Positions 1-8,609 of a DNA stretch of 64,000 nt are shown here, piece by piece. The stretch is from CBDEGK01 sp965237855 (GTDB lineage: Bacteria > Pseudomonadota > Gammaproteobacteria > Pseudomonadales > Halieaceae). The notes under the pieces were generated by a model. The model saw only the letters and a program-made list of their open reading frames with translations, had not been told where the DNA came from and made no database searches. The stretch's first letter is position 1; each line of letters opens with the position of its first letter. Where the stretch lies: the NCBI GenBank assembly GCA_965237855.1, contig CBDEGK010000008.1, forward strand, positions 310,001 to 374,000, in the 5' to 3' direction. Both the position numbers and the translations under genes were made by a program.

Positions 1-339
1 GTTGGCCGCAGCGTTGGCATGCAGATAGGGAAAGACATCCCGGTCTGCATCAAATGAGGTCACCTCTGAGCCATAGGCGCTGGCACAGTAGATCCCCGAC
101 ATGCCCCAGCCACAGCCTGCATCCATAACCGTGCGGGTATGCTCCGGCGGGTTTTTCCTGAGGTAGTCAATCAGCAGAAAACTGGAGCGCCACAGCTTGT
201 TGCCGTGGATGGAAGGTTGTTCATCGAGCCGCTTCAGTCGCCTGATTTCCGGGTGTGACGAGGTGAGCATTTTCACCCCGTGAAAACGGTATTCGATACG
301 TGGCTTTTGTTTTTTACTCGCTGCTTTCTTCGTGGACAA
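1..339 (-). CDS. SAM-dependent methyltransferase (partial, runs off left edge)
   Basis: The first 113 codons of a gene that continues beyond the window. I place the start at TTG 337-339, because a GGGAGA ribosome-binding site sits 7 bases upstream; the first in-frame ATG (268-270) lacks one. After a Lys-rich leader, the glycine-rich SAM-binding motif DAGCGWG is at about residues 73-79, followed by an acidic FDAD strand end, the usual order of motifs I and II in Rossmann class I methyltransferases. The acceptor substrate cannot be told. It lies downstream of and on the same strand as the DUF3604 gene, 25 bases away, so the two may be co-transcribed. Confidence 0.75.
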   Translation of the reverse strand, partial: MSTKKAASKKQKPRIEYRFHGVKMLTSSHPEIRRLKRLDEQPSIHGNKLWRSSFLLIDYLRKNPPEHTRTVMDAGCGWGMSGIYCASAYGSEVTSFDADRDVFPYLHANAAAN

Positions 340-357
340 TGCAAAGTCTCCCTGTGA

Positions 358-374
358 GGAGAGCTTAGCTCTCC
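358..374 (-). other. Perfect 8-bp inverted repeat at a stop codon
   Basis: GGAGAGCT and AGCTCTCC are separated by one base and span the TAA stop of the DUF3604 gene (365-367). No T-run follows on the minus strand, and the methyltransferase ribosome-binding site begins soon after. It could be a weak terminator or mRNA-stabilising hairpin; function is inferred only. Confidence 0.4.
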
Positions 375-2374
375 CCGTGAATCCAAATCGGTGAAGTCCA
401 GGCGCGTTCCTGGATAAGCGGAGAATAGAAGGGTTCCTGCTTCTCGTCTATACAACATTTGCCCCAGACGTCACCGATAGCACCGTCGTCCTGGAATTGT
501 TCAGTTTTGGCCGCCGCCTGTTCACTACAGTTCTTGGCGAAGGGACCCACGCCGGCCGCCTTGCACTGCAGGGTACTCCAGCGGCAGCTGGGATTTTCCA
601 GCACACGCACATAATAGAAGGCGTCCTGTTGCGCATCGAAAGCCGGATCGCGCCAGACCGTGCAAAGATTGTCATAGCCGCTACCCACCGGCGCGCAGGT
701 TTGCGGATTGACGCTGGCGCCATTGTCGGCAGTGCCGGCCACATCGTACACCCGCTCGTGGGTGTCACCTGCAGCGTCGACCCAGCCCTTGATAATCTGC
801 AGACGCTGTAAGTCGTTGCCGGGGTTGCCGGGGCTACCCGGATCTTTCAGGGCGCTAACCAGGAATGCCGGCGACGATGCAGGGGCACTCAGTTCACCGC
901 CCATGGCAACACCTCCGGCGTAGGCTTGCTCAACCATGTTGGGGGAGGCACAGATATCTGCACTGATGTCTGCGCCGGCAAAAAACCTCACCACGGGTCG
1001 AGTGCCGCTGGTGGCGTAGGTTTCTTTCTGACGCATGCCGTTAAATATAGCGTCACGGGAATTTTCTTCAGCCCACACCACCGCCAGTCCGCCCGGGTTG
1101 TCAAAGAAATGGTCCTGCACGTTGCGGTAGCCGGCATCGCGACGGCCGAGATGGCCGACATAGTTGTTCTCTTCGGCGCCGCCGGGTGTGGCACTGTGGC
1201 TGTCGGTGCTGGCAATGAATCCCATCTTGAAGGGATTAGTGCCGGTCTGTTGTCCCAGCGCCAGGCCGTCTTTCAGCGCATTGCGAACCATGTTGCGTCG
1301 GCCAAAATCTTCCAGTGCCACTGGTGCCGCCATATCCGTTTGCACTTCGCCGAACACGGTGCCGAGCATGGTCAGGTTGTCGGCCTTGGCCTGTTCGAAA
1401 TCGCAGAGTTCATCCTCCGTATCCAGGCCCCGGCCCAACAGGCGGTCGAAACGACACTCGGAAGCGGCCTTGTGCTGTACCAGCTCTACCAGCGGCTCGA
1501 AGAACAACCGCTCCTGTGCCTCCTGCTCGCTGCTGGGGTCGGGAAACATCAGCCCGCCACTGAGATTGGAATTGTGGGGGATAGCGAGCACGTCGCAACC
1601 CTCATCGCCGTCGATGCACTCCGTGCGCAGCCGTCGCCACAGTTCGGGGAAATTGCGTGAACCCGTGTCATAAGTGCTGATAGCGGTTTCTGTGACCCGT
1701 TCATTACGGAATATCACGTTGCGGTGCAGGTTTTTACCCTGGGGGGCATCGGTATACTCATAGGCCACGAAACTGGTGAAACTGCATTCACTGCTGCGAT
1801 CGTAGTGATCCTCGGCGGCCTGTTGGATCTTGTTCCAGGCCTCCCTGTGGGCGAGATCACAATCTGACATGGTGCAGGCGAAAGATTCGGGTTTTTCGGT
1901 TTCCTCGCCCATCACCCCGAGATTGACCCAGTAGTCCGCGGCCAATAGCTGCAGCACGAAGATCTCGGTGCGGGTCAGCATGCAATAGGGGAACCAGTAG
2001 CCGAATTTTCCCGAATCTACGGTGCAGATATTGATGGGGCCAAGGAATTCAGCGTGATCGGTTATGCCAGTAAAATCCAGGGGCCGCTGCAGCTGGGCTT
2101 TTAATACCTGCTCGGAGTTTTCATCCGACAGCATAATGGCTTCACCCTTAGCGTAACGGTAGGCATCCCAGGGGTTATTGCGCTGACTGGAGATATAGGA
2201 GTCGAAGGAATAGCTGGTATGGACGTGGAGATCACCAAAAAGGGGTATTTTGGTCTCGAGGTGATGGGCGCAGGGCTGGCGTTGCTCGGTGCGTTCAAAG
2301 GGTGCAGCGGGGCTAGAAGCTGCGTACAATGCCAAAAATAGAACGGAAAAGGTATAAAAACGGGATGTCCACAT
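365..2374 (-). CDS. Secreted DUF3604 (PHP-like metal hydrolase fold) protein
   Basis: A 669-residue protein with an N-terminal signal peptide ending near SSPAA (residues 19-24). The sequence shows the DUF3604 signature: GDLHVHTSYSFD (about 47-58), TGITDHAEFLG (about 103-113) and STDSHSATPGG in the second half, with His/Asp clusters resembling PHP-type metal sites. Length fits the family. Family members occur widely in marine bacteria and planctomycetes; the substrate is not established. Several Cys in the C-terminal third suggest disulfides in the periplasm. The gene is divergent from the TetR regulator at 2458 with an 83-base gap, so the two could share control. Confidence 0.85.
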   Translation of the reverse strand: MWTSRFYTFSVLFLALYAASSPAAPFERTEQRQPCAHHLETKIPLFGDLHVHTSYSFDSYISSQRNNPWDAYRYAKGEAIMLSDENSEQVLKAQLQRPLDFTGITDHAEFLGPINICTVDSGKFGYWFPYCMLTRTEIFVLQLLAADYWVNLGVMGEETEKPESFACTMSDCDLAHREAWNKIQQAAEDHYDRSSECSFTSFVAYEYTDAPQGKNLHRNVIFRNERVTETAISTYDTGSRNFPELWRRLRTECIDGDEGCDVLAIPHNSNLSGGLMFPDPSSEQEAQERLFFEPLVELVQHKAASECRFDRLLGRGLDTEDELCDFEQAKADNLTMLGTVFGEVQTDMAAPVALEDFGRRNMVRNALKDGLALGQQTGTNPFKMGFIASTDSHSATPGGAEENNYVGHLGRRDAGYRNVQDHFFDNPGGLAVVWAEENSRDAIFNGMRQKETYATSGTRPVVRFFAGADISADICASPNMVEQAYAGGVAMGGELSAPASSPAFLVSALKDPGSPGNPGNDLQRLQIIKGWVDAAGDTHERVYDVAGTADNGASVNPQTCAPVGSGYDNLCTVWRDPAFDAQQDAFYYVRVLENPSCRWSTLQCKAAGVGPFAKNCSEQAAAKTEQFQDDGAIGDVWGKCCIDEKQEPFYSPLIQERAWTSPIWIHGES

Positions 2375-2457
2375 TGTTCGTTCCTTGCTATGGTTCTATG
2401 AAAGATAAAGTTTAGCGCATGGACAGCTGCTAGACACGGGAAACAGGGGTATAGCGC

Positions 2458-3165
2458 ATGATGAGTCAGCTTGACTCAGAACTTGGCGAGCCCGAACAGG
2501 GCAGCACGCCAGTCGGTCAGCAGGTAGAACTGCTGGAGAAAAACCGCCCCCAGCAGGCGCGGGCCATCCGCACCTATGAATCCATTCTTGATGCTGCCAG
2601 TGAATTGCTGGTTGAAGTCGGACTGGAGCGTATATCCACCAACCTGATAGCCGAGCGCGCCGGTATCACTGTGCCCGCCCTGTATCGTTATTTTCCGAAT
2701 AAATATTCTGTGCTCAACGCCCTCGGTGCGCGTTTGATGGATCGACAGAATACGGCGATGTTCCAGTGGCATGAGCGCTATATTTCCGGGCAAGCGCCAG
2801 AGCGGGTTCTTGAATACACCTATGAATTACTGCTTGGCCAATACGAGGTAACTTCGGAGCTGGTCGGTGGACTACAGATCATGCACGTATTGGGGTCAAT
2901 TGCGCCGCTGAAACATGTGCGACTGGATAGCCATTGGCAGACTGCCGAAATGCTGGCCAGGCTCTGGTGTGAGCAATTCCAGGTGGAGTTTACCGAAACG
3001 GTATTGCAGCGGGCCCGGGTCGCTGTTGAAATTGGCTACGCCTGTATTCGAATGGCCCTGGAAGATGACCGGCTACTGCCGGAAACCAGCTTGCGCGAGG
3101 GCGCCCAGTCCCTGCGTTTGTACCTCGAGAGCGTTATGCGCGAGGCTGGAGTGGAGCTGAAATAA
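2458..3165 (+). CDS. TetR/AcrR family transcriptional regulator
   Basis: A 235-residue regulator with an unusual 35-residue polar N-terminal extension before the TetR helix-turn-helix (about residues 40-85: SILDAASELL, ISTNLIAERAGITVPALYRYFPNK). The recognition helix and the YxYFPNK end are typical of the family. The C-terminal ligand domain gives no clue to the inducer. The stop is 4 bases before the GTG start of the cytochrome gene, so it probably heads the cytochrome / FAD oxidase / PLP enzyme operon and controls it. AGGGG lies 9 bases before the ATG. A 9-base direct repeat TAGCGCATG at 2413-2421 and 2452-2460 precedes and includes the start. Confidence 0.9.
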   Translation: MMSQLDSELGEPEQGSTPVGQQVELLEKNRPQQARAIRTYESILDAASELLVEVGLERISTNLIAERAGITVPALYRYFPNKYSVLNALGARLMDRQNTAMFQWHERYISGQAPERVLEYTYELLLGQYEVTSELVGGLQIMHVLGSIAPLKHVRLDSHWQTAEMLARLWCEQFQVEFTETVLQRARVAVEIGYACIRMALEDDRLLPETSLREGAQSLRLYLESVMREAGVELK

Positions 3166-3169
3166 AACA

Positions 3170-3523
3170 GTGCGCTTCATAGTCATTCCCCTGCTGGTGC
3201 TGCTGACAAGCTGTGGTGCGGATGAAGCTGCTGTAGTGAGTCCTGCGCCCGCTGCTGTGATGGGTCCCAGTGACCCGGCTTCTGCACAGCTGGCGGATCT
3301 GTATAACCGCTCCTGTCGTAGCTGCCACGCCCAGGGCACCGCTACCGCACCTAAAACCGGCGATTTTTCCGACTGGCAGCCGCGCCTGGCGCAGGGCATG
3401 GATAGCTTGCTTGAACACACCATCAACGGTTACCAGGGTATGCCACCCATGGGTATGTGCTTTGATTGTGACGAAGAGGACTTTCTGGACCTGATCGTGT
3501 TTATGTCCCGGGGCGAGGGATGA
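3170..3523 (+). CDS. Lipoprotein c-type cytochrome (cytochrome c5-like)
   Basis: A 117-residue protein starting at GTG. Residues 1-15 form a lipoprotein signal ending LLTSC, so Cys15 should carry the lipid anchor. A single haem-binding motif CRSCH is at about 49-53; a Met-rich stretch (GYQGMPPMGM) supplies the distal Met, and a CFDC pair near residue 100 resembles the second Cys pair of cytochrome c5-type proteins. It should accept electrons in the periplasm. Its stop overlaps the next start (ATGA), so it is probably translationally coupled with the FAD oxidase and likely its electron acceptor. Confidence 0.85.
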   Translation: MRFIVIPLLVLLTSCGADEAAVVSPAPAAVMGPSDPASAQLADLYNRSCRSCHAQGTATAPKTGDFSDWQPRLAQGMDSLLEHTINGYQGMPPMGMCFDCDEEDFLDLIVFMSRGEG

Positions 3524-4875
3524 AGCTTGATCGCAGGCAGTTGTTGCAAATAGCCGGTGCACTGGCGGCCAGCGGCCTCGCTCCGCGCGCACTCGCTGCA
3601 CCGATACCCTGGCGCAATTGGAGTGGTTCACAGTATTGCCAGCCCAACAGCCGCCTGGCTCCGGCCAACCTGGCAGAGTTACAGGAAATAGTGGCCGGCA
3701 GTTCACGATTGCGCCCCGTGGGGGCAGGCCATTCCTTTACTCCCCTGGTGCCCACGGATGGCGATATTGTTTCCCTGGCCAGGATGAGTGGCCTGGCTGA
3801 TCACAATGCGGACACGCTGCAGGCGACTTTTCACGCCGGTACCCAGTTGTCTGCCATGGGCGAACCCTTGCACGGGGTCGGGCAGGCACTGATCAATATG
3901 CCTGACATCGATGAACAGATACTGGCGGGCGCGATCGCTACTGGAACCCACGGTACGGGTTTGGGTCTGCGATCCTTGCCAGCGTATGTGACGGGGCTCG
4001 AATTGGTCACCGCCAGGGGTGATGTGATCTGGTGTGATGCCGATACGCGGGCGAACGTGTTTGAAGCTGCGCGCCTGTCACTGGGCGTGGTGGGGGTGAT
4101 CAGCAAGGTTCGTATGCAGAATACGCAGCCTTACTTCTCCCGTCGCGAATCCTGGGTGGAATCCTGGGAGGACACGCTGGCGCAGGCGGATGCCCTGGCC
4201 GAGGCACACCGGAACTTCGAGTTTTACTATATCCCCTTTACGGGTCGCTGCATCCTCAGTACTCATGACATCACTACCGAAGATAAATACCTCACGCCGG
4301 TAATGGATCCCAACGAAGGGGTGATGGAATTGAAAGCAGCGCGCGACTACCTGGGTTGGTGGAATGCATTACGCGGCCTGCCGATTACCATGACGCTCGA
4401 CAGCTATGAGAAGGAAGTCAGCATCGAAGCTTCCTGGCTCAATTACGCCAGTGAACGCAATGTGCGCTTCAATGAAATGGAATACCACCTGCCGCGGGAA
4501 TCGGGTTTGCAGGCGCTGAGGGAAGTGCGCCAGATGCTGGAGGAAAACCACGACGAGGTGTTCTTCCCAATCGAGGTTCGCTACGTCTCTGCTGACGATG
4601 TCTGGCTGAGTCCGTTTTATCAGCGTGACTCCATATCCATCGCGGTACACCGTTATTACGAGGAGGATTACGGCCCCTATTTTGCCAGCATCGAGCAGAT
4701 CTTCCGTCGCCATGACGGCCGTCCCCACTGGGGCAAATTGAATACCATGACGGCCGTCCAGTTCGCTGAGCACTATGAGCACTGGAACGAATTCGCCAGC
4801 TTGCGGCGGGAACTGGATCCGCAGGGTAAATTTCTCAATCCTTATCTGGAGTCATTGTTTGGTGGTGCGGCATGA
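3520..4875 (+). CDS. Tat-exported FAD-linked sugar lactone/alditol oxidase family protein
   Basis: A 451-residue protein beginning with a twin-arginine signal (DRRQLLQIAGALAASGLA, cleavage near LAAP). An FAD_binding_4 domain contains GAGHSF (about 68-73), in which the His is the covalent flavin site in many VAO-family members, and GAIATGTHGTG (about 136-146). The C-terminal ALO domain ends with HWGKLN, matching the family HWxK motif. Relatives are L-gulono-/D-arabinono-lactone oxidases and alditol oxidases; the substrate here is unknown. Overlaps the cytochrome gene by 4 bases and the PLP enzyme gene by 4 bases, so it probably acts as a dehydrogenase feeding the lipoprotein cytochrome. Confidence 0.85.
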   Translation: MKLDRRQLLQIAGALAASGLAPRALAAPIPWRNWSGSQYCQPNSRLAPANLAELQEIVAGSSRLRPVGAGHSFTPLVPTDGDIVSLARMSGLADHNADTLQATFHAGTQLSAMGEPLHGVGQALINMPDIDEQILAGAIATGTHGTGLGLRSLPAYVTGLELVTARGDVIWCDADTRANVFEAARLSLGVVGVISKVRMQNTQPYFSRRESWVESWEDTLAQADALAEAHRNFEFYYIPFTGRCILSTHDITTEDKYLTPVMDPNEGVMELKAARDYLGWWNALRGLPITMTLDSYEKEVSIEASWLNYASERNVRFNEMEYHLPRESGLQALREVRQMLEENHDEVFFPIEVRYVSADDVWLSPFYQRDSISIAVHRYYEEDYGPYFASIEQIFRRHDGRPHWGKLNTMTAVQFAEHYEHWNEFASLRRELDPQGKFLNPYLESLFGGAA

Positions 4876-6143
4876 AACGACGGCAATTACTGGCGCTGGG
4901 AACCGTCGGCGCCGGGGCAGCGGCGCTGGGCGTGAGTAGCGGCTTGATCCGCGATCGCGGCGGCCCCCACAATGCCTACTTCCAGGCGCTCTCCGGTGCG
5001 CTGGATCGGGCTGGACTGCCGCGTCCCACCCTGGTGATAGACGGAGCCCGGCTGAATCAAAATATCGATGTACTGACCGGTCACCTGGCCGGGAACTACG
5101 ATTACCGGGTGGTGGCTAAATCGCTGCCGTCGCTGCCGCTGTTGAAGCATGTGATGACGCGCGCGCAAACCCGGCGCTTGATGGTGTTTCACCAGCCTTT
5201 TTTGAACCTGATCGCAAGCGAACTTGCCGACGCCGACCTGTTGCTGGGCAAGCCCATGCCAATTGCCGCCGCCGCCCGCTTCTATGAACAACACGTGGGC
5301 TCCCTCGAGCCATCCCGACAGTTGCAATGGCTGGTGGATTCCCAGGCGCGGCTGGTTCAATACGGCGAGCTGGCCATGAGTCTCGAGCAGGACCTGTTGG
5401 TCAATCTCGAGCTGGATGTGGGCTTACATCGGGGCGGCATCAAGTCGGATCAACAGTTGGTAGAGGCACTGGGCTATTTACAAGCACACCCGCGGTTGCA
5501 GTTCAGCGGTTTTATGGGCTATGAGGCCCATGTATCGAAAATGCCGGGCTTGCTGGGTGGACCACCCAAGGCATTTGCCGCGGCCCAGCAACGCTACAGC
5601 AGCTTGCTGGACTTGGCCGAGCAAACCCTGGGCGGATCCCTGGCCGACAAAACCCTCAATGCCGCCGGCAGTCCCACCTACCAGTTTTATAACGGCGAGC
5701 AGGTGGCCAATGAGTTGTCCGCCGGCTCCACCCTGGTGAAACCCACCGATTTCGATATCGATAGTCTTGCCAACCATGTTCCCGCCGCCTTTATCGCCAC
5801 CCCGGTGCTCAAAGCACTACCGGTCGCCGAGATACCCGGCATCGAAGGCCTGGCCCGGTTACAGAGCTGGATTAATCCCAATAGCCAGCAAGCCTTCTTT
5901 ATTTACGGGGGTTACTGGAAGGCGTTACCTGAATCGCCGCCGGGCTTGACGATTAACAGCCTGGGCCGCTCTACCAACCAGGAACAGCTAAACGGTTCTC
6001 TCAGCGTGCCGCTGGCGCAGGACGATTGGGTGTTTCTGCGTCCGACCCAGAGTGAGCATGTGTTTCTGCAGTTTGGGGATATCGCGCTCTACCAGGGCGG
6101 AGAGATTACCGACAGCTGGCCGGTGTTCACGCAAGGCGCCTGA
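4872..6143 (+). CDS. Tat-exported alanine racemase / D-threonine aldolase-like PLP enzyme
   Basis: A 423-residue protein with a twin-arginine-like leader (MKRRQLLALGTVGAGAAALG). The Ala_racemase_N barrel starts near residue 53 (TLVIDGARLNQNI), with the Schiff-base Lys in RVVAKSLPS (about residue 83) and a VGLHRGG segment that matches the D-threonine aldolase/DSD1 class. The C-terminal half carries the D-Ser dehydratase-like domain. Export by Tat would let PLP be inserted before transport. It is the last gene of the set beginning at 2458. Periplasmic members are uncommon; whether it is an aldolase, racemase or dehydratase cannot be decided from the sequence. Confidence 0.8.
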   Translation: MKRRQLLALGTVGAGAAALGVSSGLIRDRGGPHNAYFQALSGALDRAGLPRPTLVIDGARLNQNIDVLTGHLAGNYDYRVVAKSLPSLPLLKHVMTRAQTRRLMVFHQPFLNLIASELADADLLLGKPMPIAAAARFYEQHVGSLEPSRQLQWLVDSQARLVQYGELAMSLEQDLLVNLELDVGLHRGGIKSDQQLVEALGYLQAHPRLQFSGFMGYEAHVSKMPGLLGGPPKAFAAAQQRYSSLLDLAEQTLGGSLADKTLNAAGSPTYQFYNGEQVANELSAGSTLVKPTDFDIDSLANHVPAAFIATPVLKALPVAEIPGIEGLARLQSWINPNSQQAFFIYGGYWKALPESPPGLTINSLGRSTNQEQLNGSLSVPLAQDDWVFLRPTQSEHVFLQFGDIALYQGGEITDSWPVFTQGA

Positions 6144-6199
6144 ACGGTTAGAATCAGTCCCCCGCTACAACTTAGATCAATCAACCAGGGAAGCACCTC

Positions 6200-7438
6200 A
6201 TGTCTGAAAGTGCACGTAAAGACACGCCTGAACAGGCGGAATTTCGTCAACAGTGCCGTGATTGGCTCAAGGACAACCAGCCGCCTGAACCAACCGTGCG
6301 ACTGCCGGTATCACCGCTGGAAATTATGACCGAGGACCAGCTGCACTACCTGCAGGACTGGCAGAAGGCGGCCTACGATGCTGGCCTGATCGGCTGTGAC
6401 TATCCCGTGGACTGCGGCGGCGGTGGCCGCGAGGACTGTCAACGTATTGCCAATGCAGAGATGAAGTCGGTGCGTACGCCGTTCCTGCCCAATGTCATTG
6501 GTCTGGGTATGGCGGCACCGACCGTGTTCTTTCACGCTCAGGAAGAAAAGAAGCGCGCCCTGTTACCGAAGCTGTTATCCGGTGAGGAGATCTGGTGCCA
6601 GGGCTTCAGTGAGCCGGGCGCGGGATCCGACCTGGCCAGCGTGCAAACCTTCGCCGAACGCGATGGCGACAAGTGGGTGATCAATGGCCACAAAGTGTGG
6701 ACCTCGCTGGCGCATTTCGCCGAGTGGATGATCATTCTGCTGCGGACAGACAAGTCGCACAAATACGATGGCCTGTCCTATTTCGTGGTGCCGATTCGCT
6801 CCGCGCTCGGCAACGGCGTGACGGTGCGCCCGCTGATCAAGATGACCGGTGAAACTGGCTTTAACGAAGTGATCTTTGACAACCTGGTGGTGGATGACAG
6901 TTATCGCCTGGACGAAGTCGGCAAAGGCTGGCAGGTTGCTATGACCACCCTGGCTCACGAACGTGGCGCCGGCCAATTGGTAACCCCCAGTTCCGGTGGC
7001 CGTGGCGACGATGATAAAAAGTCCGCCTCCCTGAGCGGTGGCCTGGTCGAGCTGGCGCAGGCAACCAGTCGCGCGGGCAAGACCGCAGCAGACGACGCGA
7101 TTATTCGCGACCGCATTGTGCAACTGATGATTCGCGAGGAGGGCTTCAAGCAGTCCAGTCGCCGATCACGGGTGCAGGGTTTGACCGATCATCCCATGCG
7201 TATACCCCTGCAGAACAAGTTATTGAGTTCTGAACTGATGCAGGATGTGGCGGGGCTGGCCACAGAAATCGAAGGGGCCCAGGCTTCCCTGTACATGGCT
7301 GACCCGAATGCACCGGCGGCGGGTCACTGGCCATTGGCGTATATGAATTCTTTCGGCTTTACCATCGCCGCGGGCGCCAACGAAGTGCAGCGCAATATTC
7401 TTGGTGAGCGGGTCCTCGGCCTGCCTAAATCCAAATAA
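6200..7438 (+). CDS. Acyl-CoA dehydrogenase family protein
   Basis: A 412-residue flavoprotein with the order expected for the family: N-terminal helical domain, FAD-binding QGFSEPGAGSDLAS (about 133-146), beta-domain WTSLAHFAEW, and the C-terminal helical domain ending AAGANEVQRNILGERVLG. A ribosome-binding AGGGA precedes the ATG. The next gene is a second, shorter acyl-CoA dehydrogenase 24 bases downstream. Such unequal neighbouring pairs form alpha2beta2 enzymes in steroid and aromatic side-chain degradation (for example mycobacterial FadE28/FadE29), so a heteromeric enzyme is a fair inference. Confidence 0.92.
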   Translation: MSESARKDTPEQAEFRQQCRDWLKDNQPPEPTVRLPVSPLEIMTEDQLHYLQDWQKAAYDAGLIGCDYPVDCGGGGREDCQRIANAEMKSVRTPFLPNVIGLGMAAPTVFFHAQEEKKRALLPKLLSGEEIWCQGFSEPGAGSDLASVQTFAERDGDKWVINGHKVWTSLAHFAEWMIILLRTDKSHKYDGLSYFVVPIRSALGNGVTVRPLIKMTGETGFNEVIFDNLVVDDSYRLDEVGKGWQVAMTTLAHERGAGQLVTPSSGGRGDDDKKSASLSGGLVELAQATSRAGKTAADDAIIRDRIVQLMIREEGFKQSSRRSRVQGLTDHPMRIPLQNKLLSSELMQDVAGLATEIEGAQASLYMADPNAPAAGHWPLAYMNSFGFTIAAGANEVQRNILGERVLGLPKSK

Positions 7439-7462
7439 GAATCGAAGTAGGAGAACACAGTA

Positions 7463-8596
7463 ATGGCACAACCAACTAACTTCGGTTTCGGCGAAGAAGA
7501 AGTCATGTTACGGGACTCGGCAGCCAAGTTTTTTGCCGATAATATGCCCATCGAAAAATTGCACGCCCTGGTGGCCGATGATTCCAATCCGGAAAAAAGT
7601 CTTGAGGCCAAGTGGGAACCAGCGCTGTGGGCGCAAATGGTAGAACTGGGCTGGACCATGCTGGCCGTACCTGAGCGCGCCGGCGGTATGGGTATGGGTG
7701 CTGCCGCTGTAGCGGGCCTGTGCGAGCAAGCGGGCAAGGCGGCTTTCCCATCACCCTTACTGGCGACGGTAAATTGCACGTATATGCTGGCGGCCTGCGA
7801 AACCGCTGCTGCCGACGCGGCGCTGGAAGCCATCGTCGAGGGCGGTGCGGCCAGCTATGCCGGTATTAATGCGGCGGGTTCCTGGGAATCTGCGGATACC
7901 GACGTCACAGCCGCTGACGGGCAGTTGAACGGCACCGCCTGTTTTGTGCAGGATGCCCAAAAGGTGGGTTACCTGTTGGTGAAAGCCAGCGACGGCGATA
8001 GCACCGGTCTGTACTGGGTGGCCACCGATGCCAAGGGTGTGGAGATTAGCCCGGACGCCATCGTCGACCTGACCCGGGATCAAGCCCGGGTAACGTTTAG
8101 TGATGTCACCGCAAACCAGGTATCGACGGATGCCTGTGCCGCGTTGGCAGCCGCCATGCCTGTAGTTTGCACCATGGTGTCAGCCGATATGGTGGGTGCC
8201 GGTGAATGGCAATTACAAACCACGGTGGAGTACGCCAAGACCCGCAAGCAGTTTGAGCGTGAGTTGGGATTTTTCCAGGCGGTGAAACATCCGCTGGTCA
8301 ACGTGATGGTCGATATCGATCAGAGCAAGTCACTGGTCTACAGTGCCGCCAGCGCCATTGATAATGAACCGGAAGAGGCGCCCCGTTTGGCTCATATGGC
8401 CAAGGCCTCCGCCAGCGATATGGCGGGCTTTGCCTCCAGTCGTTCGGTACAGTTCCACGGCGGCATCGGCTTCACCTGGGAGTGTTTTATCCACCTGTAT
8501 TTCAAGCGCCAAATGCACAACCAGGCACTGTGGGGTGATGGTGCCTATCATCGGGCCCGGGTTGCCGATCTGGTAATGGGGCCGGTCGCGGCCTGA
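7463..8596 (+). CDS. Acyl-CoA dehydrogenase family protein, shorter paralogue
   Basis: A 377-residue acyl-CoA dehydrogenase-like protein. The N-terminal helical and middle domains are divergent (the usual GSD FAD motif is not seen), while the C-terminal domain is well kept: EYAKTRKQFERELGFFQAVKH and QFHGGIGFTWE, whose Glu is at the family's catalytic-base position. This division of labour, one partner with the FAD site motif and the other with the base, fits a heteromer with the upstream gene. TAGGAG lies upstream of the ATG. Substrate not determinable. Confidence 0.9.
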   Translation: MAQPTNFGFGEEEVMLRDSAAKFFADNMPIEKLHALVADDSNPEKSLEAKWEPALWAQMVELGWTMLAVPERAGGMGMGAAAVAGLCEQAGKAAFPSPLLATVNCTYMLAACETAAADAALEAIVEGGAASYAGINAAGSWESADTDVTAADGQLNGTACFVQDAQKVGYLLVKASDGDSTGLYWVATDAKGVEISPDAIVDLTRDQARVTFSDVTANQVSTDACAALAAAMPVVCTMVSADMVGAGEWQLQTTVEYAKTRKQFERELGFFQAVKHPLVNVMVDIDQSKSLVYSAASAIDNEPEEAPRLAHMAKASASDMAGFASSRSVQFHGGIGFTWECFIHLYFKRQMHNQALWGDGAYHRARVADLVMGPVAA

Positions 8597-8609
8597 GCGG
8601 AGTCGAGTT

